64,000 nucleotides of DNA from Vicugna pacos (Eukaryota > Chordata > Mammalia > Artiodactyla > Camelidae): the NCBI RefSeq assembly GCF_048564905.1, contig NC_132992.1, positions 31,730,501-31,794,500 on the forward strand, in the 5' to 3' direction. Positions 1-10,769 of the stretch are shown piece by piece. The position numbers were made by a program, and so were the translations under genes. Numbering within the stretch: the first letter of the stretch is position 1; each line of letters begins with the position of its first letter. Below the pieces are notes generated by a model. It saw only the letters and a list, made by a program, of their open reading frames with translations. It was not told where the DNA came from and searched no databases.

Positions 1-453
1 TCAAGAAACAATAGTTCAGCAATAAAGCAGAGTCCCAGTCTCTCATCAAGGGATATACACAAAAATCTGACACAGATCCTTGAGTTATTCTCCCCAAACT
101 GAGGCCCCCACCACGTGGAGGGTGGTGACTGTATGCTGACCACTAGCAGCTGGACTCCAGGCTGGCTGGACTCAGAAGGCTGATGATTAAGATTCCTGAA
201 ACATCTCCCTGCTACCTCACCATCAGCCAGTCAGAAGAAAGGCCATAAGCTTTTCCACTTCGCTGCAGATTTGCCTTGAAAAACTCTTCCCTGAAAGCCA
301 TGAGGGAGTTTCGGGTTTTTAAGCATGAGCTGCCCATTCTCCTTGTCTGGCACCCCGCAAATAAATGCTGCACTTTCTTTCACCACAATCCCCTGTCAGT
401 AGCTTGGATTTGCTGCCCACTGGGTGAGGGAACTCAAGTTTGGTTTCCTAACA
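1..453 (+). mobile_element. Class I ERV-type LTR fossil (left part outside window)
   Basis: The segment ends in an LTR-like 3' part: an AATAAA-type signal near 360, a C/A-rich stretch and a terminal ...CTAACA at about 453. It aligns by eye with a second element of the same family at about 51971-52610 (shared blocks near 'gcccccaccacgtgg', 'ccctgaaagcca' and 'gtcagtag'). No internal gag, pol or env sequence is next to it, so it is probably a solo LTR. It is old and broken. The family name is not certain. Confidence 0.55.
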
Positions 454-1439
454 GAAGTATTCTTTTCTTAAGGTTTTAGCCTCTAGGGGGCACTGTAAGC
501 TTTTCTTAAACCGAGGGCCTACCCTAGGGCATCTAGTTGAGAATAGTTGTTGAAAGAGTTAAAATGAAAGCCACAGACTCAAAGTGGTGTCAGTTGTGCT
601 AAAAGCCCATGATACCAAACCTAGACTTAACATCTCACCCAAATGCAGTGTCACCTTTCCCCAGAAATGTAATCTTAATCAGTCGGTAGAAATTTTCTGG
701 TTAACACTAGAGACTTAGTATGTCCCATGGGCACTCCCCATCCTCCAGAGGAAGAGGAGGCCATCTGCATGACAAAACCTCCACCCTCCCCCAAAAGAAG
801 GCCTAAAAACAATCCTTTCTTTTCTTTTTCTAATGATCTCTTGCAGCATCCTTCTTCTTATAAAAACCTTCCACCTTGTAGCCCCCAGAGCACCCTTCCA
901 GCTGCTGGATGGGATGGGAAGCTGCCCGATTAATGAATTGCCTAATAAATCAATTAGATCTTCATATTTACTCAGTTAAATTTTGCTTTTCAACGAAAGA
1001 CTTGAGAAATTTTGAAGCACAATTGAGAGCTAGTAATAGCAAAGAGGGGACATCATAGAGAAAAGCTAAGCCCTTACCAGCATATAAGAAGAAATCTGCT
1101 TCCCGCTGAAGACTCTTTTCAATTAATAGCTCTGTTTTATTCTCTGATTCAAGCACTAGAACTTTATGATTGTAAAGGATATATCTTTATTGTCATTGTT
1201 TTTATCTGTATCTATGTTATTATTTTTACCCGTCTCTCTCAGACGAGACTCCTGGATCAAAAAGAGACTCACATAAACAAAAGAAAAGAAGGAAAATTTC
1301 AAAGACTAGATATTAGAAAATGGGGATTTTTTCACTTTTATTACCAAAGCTTTTTTTATATCAGGGGCAAATCTGAAATTTCATTTCCCAGGTTCAACAT
1401 TGTGTCTAAACCACAGAAAGTCACCCTTTCCTGCTCACT
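454..1439. other. Gene-free flank left of unit A
   Basis: No gene was recognised here. The stretch has no clear counterpart upstream of unit B, so it lies outside the duplication. It holds a CTCF-like motif at 480-494 and A/T-rich sequence around 1150-1370. Confidence 0.5.
480..494 (+). promoter_or_regulatory. CTCF-like motif upstream of TRAV22-A
   Basis: The sequence CCTCTAGGGGGCACT fits all 15 positions of the degenerate core CCNCNAGRGGGCRNT. CTCF sites near V promoters are known to organise TCR alpha locus looping. Binding here is inference. Confidence 0.4.
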
Positions 1440-1650
1440 CTCTATCTACCCCTTTCCAGCCCTTTCTCAGTTCACTTGACTTGAGAGGGTGGGGCTTCCT
1501 GTCACAGAGCATCCCCTGAGCAGGCTTCACTGGGTGAGCTGACAGGTTGGAGGAGCAGGAACAGTTCCAGAACAAGACATGACACTCACCACCCAGGAGT
1601 GGAGTTATGTAGCATACGCTGAAAACATCCCGGCAAGAAGGCGAGGCGTC

Positions 1651-2164
1651 ATGAAGAGGCTGGTGGGCGCTGTGCTGGGGCTTCTGTGTGCCCAGGTTTG
1701 CTGTGAGTTGGGGCTGCCCCGCAGGGAATCTGCAGGACTGAGAAGCTGCAGTATTGTTGAGGGGACAGGGATGGGAGCTGAGGAGACTTGCAGACTTTCT
1801 ATCTTCTTCATCATCACTGGGGGCACTTTCAGGGCTTTGTAAGATTTAGTAACCCTTGCCTGTGACTGTTTCTCTGATTCTCATCAGGTGTGACAGGGCA
1901 GGATGTGGAGCAGAGTCCTCCAGTCCTGAGTCTCCAGGACGGAGCCACCTCTACACTGTGGTGCAAGTTTTCCAGCTCTGTGACCAGTGTGCAGTGGTAT
2001 CGTCAGAACCCCGGGGGCCGCCTCATCCACCTGTTTTACGTTGCTTCAGGGACGAAGCACGATGGAAGATTCAGTGCCACGACAGTCATTCAAGAACGCC
2101 GCAGCTCCTTGAACATTTCCTCTTCCCAGACCGCAGACTCAGCCACTTACTTCTGTGCTGTGAG
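1651..2164 (+). CDS. TRAV22: T-cell receptor alpha variable 22, copy A
   Basis: This is a germline V segment encoding the variable domain of a TCR alpha chain after V-J joining. The leader exon is 1651-1702 (a hydrophobic signal peptide beginning MKRLVGAVLGLL). The donor GTGAGT starts at 1703, the acceptor AG is at 1886-1887, and the V-exon is 1888-2164. The split codon is phase 1, as usual for V genes. The mature domain starts near GQDVEQSP and has first Cys in TLWC, the conserved Trp in VQWYRQ, and second Cys in YFCAVS. The leader and framework closely match remembered human TRAV22. The frame is intact and the RSS is good, so it should be functional. In this copy only, an in-frame ATG at 1579 could add 24 residues before the signal peptide; I prefer 1651 because the family leader starts there. 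It is the first gene of unit A, and its duplicate at 33901 differs by about 4%. Confidence 0.93.
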
Positions 2165-2203
2165 CACAGTGCTCCCCGGGCACCTGCAGCCTGAACACAA
2201 ACC
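2165..2203 (+). other. RSS, 23-bp spacer, TRAV22-A
   Basis: Consensus heptamer CACAGTG (2165-2171), a 23-bp spacer (2172-2194) and nonamer ACACAAACC (2195-2203). The spacer carries CACCTGC at its position 10. Confidence 0.93.
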
Positions 2204-2285
2204 CTCAGCGGGCTCGGCCCCCTCCAGCCACAGTCTCACCGTGAGGCCCCACACTGATTGGTAGGGCTTGTTAGTCCTCACCTAT

Positions 2286-3150
2286 ATTGACAGAGTTTTT
2301 CTTGTTGTTGAAGTCCAGTCAGTTACAGTGTGTCTGTCTCTGGTGTACAGCACAGTATCCCAGTCATGCACATACATGCATATATTTGTTTTCATATTAT
2401 TTTTCCATGAAAGGTTGTTACAAGATATTGAACATAGTTCCCTGTGCTATACAAAAGTAAGTTTTTTCCTTTTTCAGTTTTATTAGGTAGAGTTATTGTA
2501 GTTTGACTGCACATACACAATATATTACATGTAAATGCAGATATACAATATACTGCACTTATTTTTAGTTTACATATATATAGTACTGACAGGAATTATT
2601 TCAAAATCTATGTTTATATATAGTAGCTAACATTTGTAAATCTCAAACTCCCAAATGTATCCCCTCCCACTCCCTTTTCCTGGTAACCATGAGATTGTTT
2701 ACTAAGTCTGCGAGTCTGTTTCTATTTGATAGATGAGTTCATAGTGTCCCTTCTTTTTTCTTTTTTTTTAGATACCGGATATAAGTGATATCATATGGTA
2801 TTTTTCTTTCTCTTCCTGCTGACTTCAGTTAGGATGACAATCTCCAGGTCTATCCATGTTGCTGCAAATGGCATTATTTTATTCTTTTTATGGCAGAGTA
2901 ATATTCCCGTGTATAAATATACCACTGCTTCTTTGTCCAGTCATCTGTTGATGGACATTTAGATGCTTCCATATCTAATGTACTATCAATAGCCAATATG
3001 GAAAAAAGTATGGATTCCTTAAAAAGACTAAAGTGATAGCATATGATCCAGCAATCCCACTCCTGGGCATATATCCAGAGAAAACTCTAATTCAAAACAT
3101 ACATGCACCCACTGCTGATAAGAATACTATCTACAACAGCCAAGAGATGG
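2286..3150 (-). mobile_element. LINE-1 3' fragment with inverted 5' part (A only)
   Basis: 2286-2990 is the reverse complement of an artiodactyl-type L1 3' region (markers include 'tctggtgtacagcac', 'gacaatctccaggtc' and 'catctgttgatggac'). From about 2995 the L1 text switches to the sense orientation ('gatccagcaatcccactcc', 'tgggcatatatccag'). This head-to-head arrangement is the usual product of twin priming. Unit B has no copy at the matching place, so the insertion is probably younger than the duplication. Confidence 0.75.
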
Positions 3151-3530
3151 ATAACTTAAAAAAAATTCTTTTTCTTCTACACTCAGAACAAGCCTAACAC
3201 CTAAGGACATCTGTTTTTATTTGAAACTTAACATGTGCAAAAGAAGTTGACATGATAACACAACTTATTACATTATCCTTGATGATGATTGGAAAATGAA
3301 TTTCACTTTGCAGCTCATTCCTGTCAGAATAGTGATGTTGCTGCTCGGTACTCCTCTAAGCCACGGGTTTCAAAGTCAGCTTTCTCAAGCAGTTATGGAT
3401 TATTTTGGGGTGATATTGTCCACATGGCAATCAGAGTGCTCGTTGCATCAAGAACACATCATTTTAAAAGTCTCAATGTTACCCAGTTTAAAAATGAGCA
3501 AAATATTTAATCAGAATCTTCATAAAAGAT
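3151..3530. other. Gene-free stretch
   Basis: A/T-rich sequence with two short chance open frames and no recognised domain. It has no clear match in unit B. Confidence 0.4.
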
Positions 3531-3539
3531 ATATACTCT

Positions 3540-3895
3540 ACAGCAAGAATCAATGAAATATGTCCCATGAGCCAAATCCATCCAGACACCTACTTCTGTA
3601 AATAAAATTTTATTGGAACATAGCAATTCCCATGTTTAAAATGTATTATCAGTGGCTTCTTTCATGCTGCAAATGGCAAAGTCTAGTAGTCGCAACACAG
3701 ACTGACTGGCCTGCAAAGCCAAAAGTATTTGCTATTCTACACATTATGGTTAAAGTTTGCAAAACCCTTTTCTACATCATTAGCCATCAGGGAAATTCAA
3801 ATTACTACCACATGAGATCACTATAACCCATTATGTTGGCTAAAAATGAAAAGATAACTATTTCAATTGTTGTCAGAAAGGGACAAAAACTGTCT
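3540..3895. repeat. hAT-like DNA transposon relic followed by an L1 fragment (A)
   Basis: 3540-3770 resembles a common hAT/Charlie-type non-autonomous element ('gtaaataaaattttattgg', 'tggcctgcaaagccaaaag'). 3773-3895 reads as sense L1 near the ORF2 end ('atcattagccatcaggg'). The same pair occurs in unit B at about 38283-38640, so it predates the duplication. The transposon family name is uncertain. Confidence 0.55.
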
Positions 3896-5482
3896 AATTT
3901 AAAAACTATTTAGATTCATGTTCTTTTCAGTGTGAAGGGCTCTTCTGAGCTGATGTTGATATTACGGGAAGAAAGATGGCCCTATGCAGTGATTCTGCCT
4001 GAGGACCAATTTCCCAACAAGGGCTAATCTTCTGTCTAAGGAAATCATTGGTACAAGAAGACTCAGTCACTTATTCCATTGGTCTGATTCACACATGGAC
4101 GATGAACATGAATTTTTAAGAAGCTGTGTATAATGTTTCAATGGAACTTCTCTCTATGGCCACCAAGGGGCAATGCCGCTTCGGAGAACACTGTTTGTCC
4201 CACATACAGATGTGGAATATTCTATAAGTAGCCAGAAGTTATTCTTTGAAAATCTAACAAATTACTATCTCCTACATTGCTTCAATTTACATCTATCAAT
4301 CATGTAGTCTGAGGAGCGGGCGCGCTGACCAGTGTCTCCTGTTGGACTATGATGATGTTCTACTTTAGTAGGATTTGAGATGACATCAAATGCAGAAACA
4401 CCACGTTCCCTCTCTGCTTCGGGGAAAAAACGTGCTCCCTATTTCTTTTAACTTCTATTATTTATAATGCAGATCAGTGCTATTTTTATGGCTGCTCTGG
4501 AATTATCCTCAATTTCTACCTCTATATTCTGTTGTGTTAAATCAAAAGCCAAACTGATTCCTCACAGTTTTGAATCGTGCCTCTGAGGATGAAGTGTGAA
4601 GAAAATGTTAAATGTTTGTTCAAATACGGAATAAGAACTACCAAACTGTTGTATCCTGAATGTATTCCTAAGATCTACCAAAAATGTTGTATTCTTGAAT
4701 TTCTTCATGGCCCCATATCTTCCAAAGTCAGCAGAATTTTTGATCTTCTATCCATTTGGAAAGGAAAACTTTTTCAGAACAGATAATTCTAGTACTTCTT
4801 AATTTCTTTTCTCCATGTATAGTATTAGAAATATTTCTTTTGCTTGGTATATATATTTTAGAAAAAATATCAAGAAATTGAAAGTGATTTAATTATATTT
4901 TGTCATTTCTTAGGGTGGAATAAAATCTGGACACATCTGAAAGACTCCAATAAAATTTAAGTTCCCTGGGGGAAAAGAACTGTATATTCTCTCTGTTCTG
5001 ATCCATGGCCTTCGCTTATAATGGTATATTGTGCCCCTTGTGTGTCTTCAATGAACTGTAATTAGCATTTATAATAAAAGAGAAATTTTGATCTTGTGAC
5101 TTTGTGGGATTCCATTTTTTCCCCATTGTAAAATAATATTACTCCTGTTAAGACTTCAACCTGTTCTGGTGCATTATTTTAATATTCTAGGAGATGGGAA
5201 GAAACGGAAGTGAGGAATGGAGGCGGGAAATCTGAAACTGATCTTTATCCACGGGTAAGGATGGGATTTCTGATTCCCAATGAATGTAATTTTCAGCATT
5301 TCTAACTAAGAGCAAAATAAGGAAATGCTTGCTTTGAGGAAAACAGTTCTAAGTGAAAGCACTTGTGACAGGGAGGAGCCCGTTGACAAAAATTGAAAGG
5401 TGGAAGTTAAAGTCAGCTTCCTCGCTGGCTGAGAGGACCAGAGGCCCACCTGGGCTGTCACTGAGCTTTGGTGCCAGGAAAA
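3896..5482. other. Gene-free interval upstream of TRAV23-A
   Basis: No gene or clear repeat was seen. The region aligns with 38640-40959 of unit B at moderate identity. It contains a CTCF-like motif at 4160-4174 and presumably the TRAV23 promoter in its last few hundred bases. Confidence 0.5.
4160..4174 (+). promoter_or_regulatory. CTCF-like motif upstream of TRAV23-A
   Basis: CCACCAAGGGGCAAT matches 14 of 15 positions of CCNCNAGRGGGCRNT. The matching site in unit B (39049-39063) keeps the same score despite several base changes around it. Confidence 0.35.
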
Positions 5483-5987
5483 ATGGACAAGCTTCTGGGA
5501 GCATTATTTTTAATTCTGTGGCTTCAACTAAGCTGTGAGTTATGGAAGAGAAACTCTAGGCTATGTCATAAATTTGCAGGAATGAGAAAATGGGTGTGTG
5601 GACAAATTCATGCAGGTAGAAACTTTAAGAAAGACATATGAATTTGTGGACCTAATGACTTTTCTTTTTATTCAGGGGTGAGTGGACAACAGAATGGAAA
5701 AAGTGAGCAACAGCTGGTGAAACAGAGCCCTCAACCCCTGGCAGTCCACGAAGGAGTGATTTCAGTTCTGAACTGTACTTATAAGAATGATGCATTTCAC
5801 TACTTTCGATGGTACCGGCAATACCCTGGTCAAGGCCCTGAATTCTTGATAGCCAAAAGTTTGGTTGGAAATAAAAAGGAAAATGGAAGATTCACGGTTT
5901 CCTCCAATGAAAGTGCCAAACTCTTCTCATTGCACATCAAGGACTCCCAGCCCGGAGACGCAGCCACCTACTTCTGTGCAGCAAGTG
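5483..5987 (+). CDS. TRAV23: T-cell receptor alpha (delta) variable 23, copy A
   Basis: This is a V segment of the TRAV23 subgroup, whose human member (TRAV23/DV6) can join to either J-alpha or delta segments. The leader exon is 5483-5534 ([16 protein letters not shown]), the donor GTGAGT is at 5535, and the V-exon is 5676-5987 after the acceptor at 5674-5675. The mature part begins [18 protein letters not shown]. First Cys is in LNCTY, Trp in FRWYRQ and second Cys in YFCAAS. NCT and NES are N-glycosylation sequons. The frame is intact. It differs from copy B by about 11% in the V-exon, close to the surrounding DNA. The RSS nonamer is slightly off consensus. Likely functional; use in delta chains is inferred only from the human orthologue. 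Confidence 0.93.
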
Positions 5988-6026
5988 CACAGTGCTCCCC
6001 AGGCACCTGCAGCCTGTACCCAAAGC
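5988..6026 (+). other. RSS, 23-bp spacer, TRAV23-A
   Basis: Heptamer CACAGTG (5988-5994), 23-bp spacer with CACCTGC at position 10, and nonamer ACCCAAAGC (6018-6026). The eighth nonamer base is G, where copy B has C. Confidence 0.9.
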
Positions 6027-6071
6027 TGCAGCCGGGACTCCAGCCAAATCCTGATGCGTAGATGAAATATT

Positions 6072-6110
6072 CACACACACAGACACACACACACACACAC
6101 ACTCACACAC
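6072..6110. repeat. (CA)n microsatellite
   Basis: About 39 bp of mostly CA dinucleotides lie just beyond the TRAV23-A RSS. The matching place in B (41547-41563) has only a short CA run, so this is a length-variable marker. Confidence 0.85.
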
Positions 6111-6179
6111 TCTGTTAGTCCATAAAACAATCTTAGTACATTTTAAAAAAGTAACATTATGCAGAATTTCTACCTTGAC

Positions 6180-8650
6180 CAAAAGTTAAATTGATTTAGA
6201 AAATTAGTCGCAAAAAATTCTCTCTAGAAACTCTCAAATACTTGGAATTTACACACTAAGTTTTAAAATAACCCATTAATTAAAGAAGCGATTACAATGG
6301 CTATTAGAAAATATTTAGAAAGAAGATATAGTGAGAAAACTCACAAATAAGTATATACAAGACACAGCTAAAATAGTAGATAAAAGCAAATTTACCTTTT
6401 AAATACTTATATTATTATCAAAGAAAAAAGGTTGCACGAAAATTATGTAATCTTTCAACAAAAGAAGATAGAAAAAAAAGAACAAGTTACCCAACATAAT
6501 CTGAAAGAAAGAAAAAAATAAAAATTCAAATTGGTGAACCCTAAAGCATACTGTAGAGATAATCATGAAATACAAAGTTAATTATTTTAAAATGATTAAT
6601 AACATTGATATACTTCTGACTAGAATTATCAATGGAGTTATCAATGAAATAAAACAGAGGAAATACAAAATATAAATAGGAGGAATGAAAAAGAATACCA
6701 CATACAAATGCTATAATGCTAAAAGGATAATGAAGGAATATTATTAACAATTTTATTCCACTGAATAAGAATACGGAAGTAGACCCACACAAGTAAGGAA
6801 AACTGATTTTTTGACAAGGTGGAAAGACAATTCAATGAAGGAAAGTTAGTCAGATCAGCAAATGATGCTGCAGAAATTGGATATTCATACGAAAATAACT
6901 GAAATTTGGCCTAAATCTAACACTTGTTAGAAAATTTGAGGACAGTCTGAAAATGGATCATGCATCCAAGTGTAAAATGTAAAACTGTAAATCTTTTAGG
7001 AAAAAGCCTAAGAAAAATTTTAAGACCTAGCGCTAGACAAAATGATTTTAGACATGATACCAAATGCACACTCCATTAGAAAATAAATAAATTAGGTTTC
7101 ATCAAAATTAAAAATGTTTGCTCTGTGAAAGACATTATTAAGAGAGTGAAAAGTACAAACTACAGAATGGCAGGAAATATTTGCAAAACATATGTTTATC
7201 AAAGGTCTGGTATTCAGAATATAGTGAATTCTCTAAACTCAGCAGGAAGAAACAGACAAGCCAGGTATAAAATGAACAGAAGACTCACACAGACACTTCA
7301 CCAAAGAAGATGTGTGATAGGGAAATAAGCCTATAAGTAAGTTGTATAAACAAAAGTTCAACATCATTAGCCACTAAAGAAGCGCAAATCAAAGCCACAG
7401 CGAGCCACTCCACATCTATCAGAATGGCTAAAATAAAACATACTGATAATGCCAAGTTCTGGCAAGGATGAGGGAAATTGAATCACTCATAAATTGCACG
7501 TGGATGAGTGGTCCAGTCATTCTGGAAAACAGTTCAACAGTTTCACGTTAAGTTAAGCATTCACTTACCTTACGGCCCAGCTATCACATTTCTGGGTATT
7601 TATATGTGAGGAATGAAAGACTTCTGATCACACAGAGATCTGTACATGAATATTCATGGTAGCTATATTTGTGATGGCCCCAAACTGGAAGCCACCCAAA
7701 TATTTTGCATTAGAGAAATGGATAAATATACTTTTGTGCATCCATACAATGACATATTACTTGTAGATCTTCCTCAACTTATGATGGAGTTAGATCCCAA
7801 TAAACCATTGTAAGTTGAAAATATCATAAGTCAAAAATGCATTTAATACACAAACTTAGGCAGCATCAAGTTTAGCCTAGCCTGGCCTCCTTTAAATGTG
7901 CTCAACACTTACATTATCCTCCTACTGAGAAAAATCATCTAACACAAGGTCTATTTTATACTAAAGTGTTGCAAATCTCACGTACTTTATTGGGCACTGT
8001 GCTGAAAGTGAAGAACAGAATGGTTGAGTGGGTATAGAATGGCTCTAAGTGTACCATGGATTGTTTTACCCTGGTGATCCCAGGGCTGGCTGGGCACTCA
8101 GCTTGGTGTCCCTGCCCAGCACCAGCAGAGAATATCACACTGCATGTCGCTGCTTGGAAAAGATCAAAATCCAAAATCAAAGTATGGTGTCTACAGAATG
8201 CACATGGCTTTCTGACCATAATCATAAGCTGAGGAATCACAAGTCTGTAGTGACTAAAAGGAACACACTATTGCCACGTGCAATAAACTAGGTGGATCCC
8301 AAGGGTGTTGTGCTGAGTGGAAAAAGTCACACTCAGGAGGCTACATAGTGTGTGATTACACTCATTGGATTATTATGATTCCATACATAATGTATGTTAC
8401 CCAGACAACATTCTCAAAAGGAAAAAATACGGAGGCAAAAAAGCAATCAGTTGTTTCCAGGAGTTTGCAGGGGTTGCAGGGGTGGGGAGTGTGTGAAAAG
8501 GGAAGTTCTTTAGGGTGATGGAACAGTACTGTATCATATTAGCGGTGCTTACAAGAACCTATAAATGTGATAAAATTTCCTAAAGCTATATATCAAAAAA
8601 GTGCATATAAAAATTGACACACCAGAGTAGGATCTGTATTTTAATAACAT
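6180..8650 (+). mobile_element. Old LINE-1 fragment (ORF2 end and 3' UTR), unit A
   Basis: The sequence is sense-strand L1 of an old (L1M-type) family. ORF2-like text runs from about 6180 to 7745 ('tcattagccactaaagaag', 'ctatcagaatggctaaaat', 'tgtgatggccccaaactgg'), with 3' UTR from about 8263 to 8650. A Tigger-like element at 7765-8262 interrupts it. No long frame remains. The same structure sits at 41585-44060 in unit B, so it predates the duplication. Confidence 0.75.
7765..8262. mobile_element. Tigger-like (Tc1/mariner) non-autonomous DNA transposon nested in L1 (A)
   Basis: The left end ('cctcaacttatgatggagtt', 'aagttgaaaatatcataag') and inner text ('aaaatcatctaacacaagg') match what I remember of a Tigger-type element with inverted-repeat ends. 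It splits the surrounding L1. The copy in unit B is at 43195-43690. Confidence 0.6.
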
Positions 8651-9765
8651 TTTAAGAATATCAATTTTTCCAGCACATACATATATGTATATCTAATACA
8701 TGTATAATTATTACACATAAATATATGTGTTACACATATAACATCACGCTGCTCCCCAGGCTGTTGAGGGCATTCCTGGTCTCCTCTGCTTGGTTACAAC
8801 TAATTTCACACCAGGGCATCAGCTGCATGTCAGGACTCAGAGATGAAATGGGCCAGAAGACGAGACGTCTCAACTAAATACGAACATTCTTCCAACATTC
8901 ACGATTTATTTTGACCTTAAAGGCAAAGAATAGGTACTTTTTTAGACACTCTGTCTGTACTTTCTCTTCTAGTTGTTTATTTGCCTTTGGTCCTTTATAT
9001 TAATCTATCCATTAAAACAATGAAACCACATGGAAGGTTGACAGCTGCATTCTACATGACATGTAACATTATAAAAACTGCAGTCCCCAGCTCTGTGGTG
9101 TTGACACACACTAAGTGTTTGCAGACCGTAGATACCACATTCTGCAGGAGTGTGTTATGGCACTGGGTCACAGAAAGATCTGACATGCTTCTTGACTTTA
9201 TTTTACAAAGAGAAAACTTACCAGTCACTAACAAGTGACACTGAACCCTTTGGAGTGATGGGATAGAAAATGTGACTTCAGGACAACTCTTGGACACATG
9301 GTCTAATACGTCCAGTTCTGCTTGTGGAGGGAACAGGACTGAAAAGCCTGAAACTCTTCAAAATCTGATAAATAAGACTCAATGTCAGATTTCAAAAGAA
9401 ACAAGATGTTATTCTTGTTGGAACTTCGCAAAACCCAGGCAACTGAATAGATTCTGAAAGTCAGAAGGACCAATTTTTTGTCACTTGATGTTAAAGTAAC
9501 TTTATTTATTGAAAACCTAAGTAGAGCCCTAGAACCAAGTAAGGAAGGAAGAGATTTGTTAATTATTGGGGATAAGATGCCTTTCACCACAAAGGCAAAG
9601 GTCTGTGAGTTTTTCAAAAGAGTCATTAGATTCTGGATGGAGAAAAGTAAGTGTAAGCTAAATAAATGGCCAGGAAGTAGACTGCAAGAAGAGTTCAGAG
9701 GCTAGACTACATTCTACTTCAAACAGGCTGGCAAGATTATTCAGCTGAGAAATGATCAATCTATA
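8651..9765. other. Gene-free interval
   Basis: It starts with an A/T-rich low-complexity patch (about 8680-8742, TATA/ACAT runs). The rest is single-copy-looking DNA that aligns with about 45660-46680 of unit B. No gene was seen. Confidence 0.45.
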
Positions 9766-9924
9766 TCAACTTGTTTAATCTGCAGTTCCCCTCAGCTCGA
9801 ACCTTTAATACGAACTGCTTTTCCCATGCCCCTTTTCAGGTACTGCCGAACTTAATGACCACGGAAAGACCAGTAGACAAAGTGAAGGTTTGTGGTGAGC
9901 CACGTTATTCCCAGCTGTGCGCAC

Positions 9925-9938
9925 AGACCACGTGGTCT
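9925..9938. promoter_or_regulatory. 14-bp perfect palindrome with CACGTG E-box upstream of TRDV1-A
   Basis: AGACCACGTGGTCT reads the same on both strands and lies about 145 bp before the TRDV1 start. It is identical in unit B (46839-46852). CACGTG is a binding core for USF/MYC-type bHLH-zip factors. A promoter role is inference. Confidence 0.5.
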
Positions 9939-10082
9939 ATGAACAGCACACACCCTCCATCCTGTTTGGGGGAGTCACATCGGAACCCAGGTACCATGTG
10001 CATGTTCTGACAGGGACTCAGAGACACAGAGCTCTCGGCTCAGGCAGAACTAAACACATCTGTGCAGCGGAGCCCATGCCTC

Positions 10083-10625
10083 ATGCCGCTCTCCAGCCTG
10101 CTCGGGGTCTTCCTGGCCCTCATCTTCTCGGGTAAGGATTCTTCCAAAATGGGTGGGAATGTTCAGGTTGAATGGATTGCAGGCTGTACTTCACAGGGAC
10201 TTGGGGAGGAAAGGAAGATTGGAGAAAAGCTTGCATATCATGATTCAATTTGGCTCTTCTTTGGGACCTAAATTAGTCTCATTATTCTACTCACTACTTC
10301 AGCACTGTTTTCTGATTTTTCCCACAGGATCAGGAGTGGCCCAGACAGTTACTCAAGACCAGCCAGCCGTGTCCTCTCACGTGGGGGAGATAGTCACCCT
10401 GAACTGTCGGTATGAAACAAGTGCTAGCATATACTATATTTTTTGGTACAAGCAGCCTCCCAGTGGAGAGATGACTTTCCTTATTCGTCAGGATTCATCT
10501 AGCGGGAATGCCAAGAGTGACCGCTACTTTGTAAACTTCCGGAAAGCAGAAAAATCCCTCAGCCTCATCATCTCAAACTTACAGCTGGAGGATTCTGCAA
10601 AGTACTTCTGTGCTCTCAGAGAAAG
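10083..10625 (+). CDS. TRDV1: T-cell receptor delta variable 1, copy A
   Basis: This is a delta-chain V segment sitting among alpha V genes, exactly where human TRDV1 lies (between TRAV23/DV6 and TRAV24). The leader exon is 10083-10131 ([16 protein letters not shown]), the donor GTAAGG follows, and the V-exon is 10328-10625. The mature part starts [11 protein letters not shown]. First Cys is in LNCRYETS, Trp in [11 protein letters not shown] and second Cys in YFCALRES. The frame is complete, and the RSS nonamer is consensus. The start at 10083 is chosen because it gives the family leader; another ATG at 10076, in a different frame, comes first in both copies. Expected product: the variable domain of a gamma-delta receptor after V-D-J joining. 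Copy B differs by about 8% in the V-exon but only 3-5% in the flanks. Confidence 0.94.
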
Positions 10626-10664
10626 CACAGTGCTTGAAGTAATAGGATAAGCCTAACAAAAACC
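10626..10664 (+). other. RSS, 23-bp spacer, TRDV1-A
   Basis: Heptamer CACAGTG (10626-10632), 23-bp spacer, and the consensus nonamer ACAAAAACC (10656-10664). The spacer is unrelated to those of the TRAV segments and lacks the CACCTGC motif. Confidence 0.95.
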
Positions 10665-10769
10665 CCAGAGCGCAGTAAGAGAGAGCTCCCTGCTGCAGGA
10701 GCCAAGCCGAGATGCACACCTGCAGCCCCCGGACAAGACACGGCAGCCATGTGGGTGTGTGGTCTGTGG

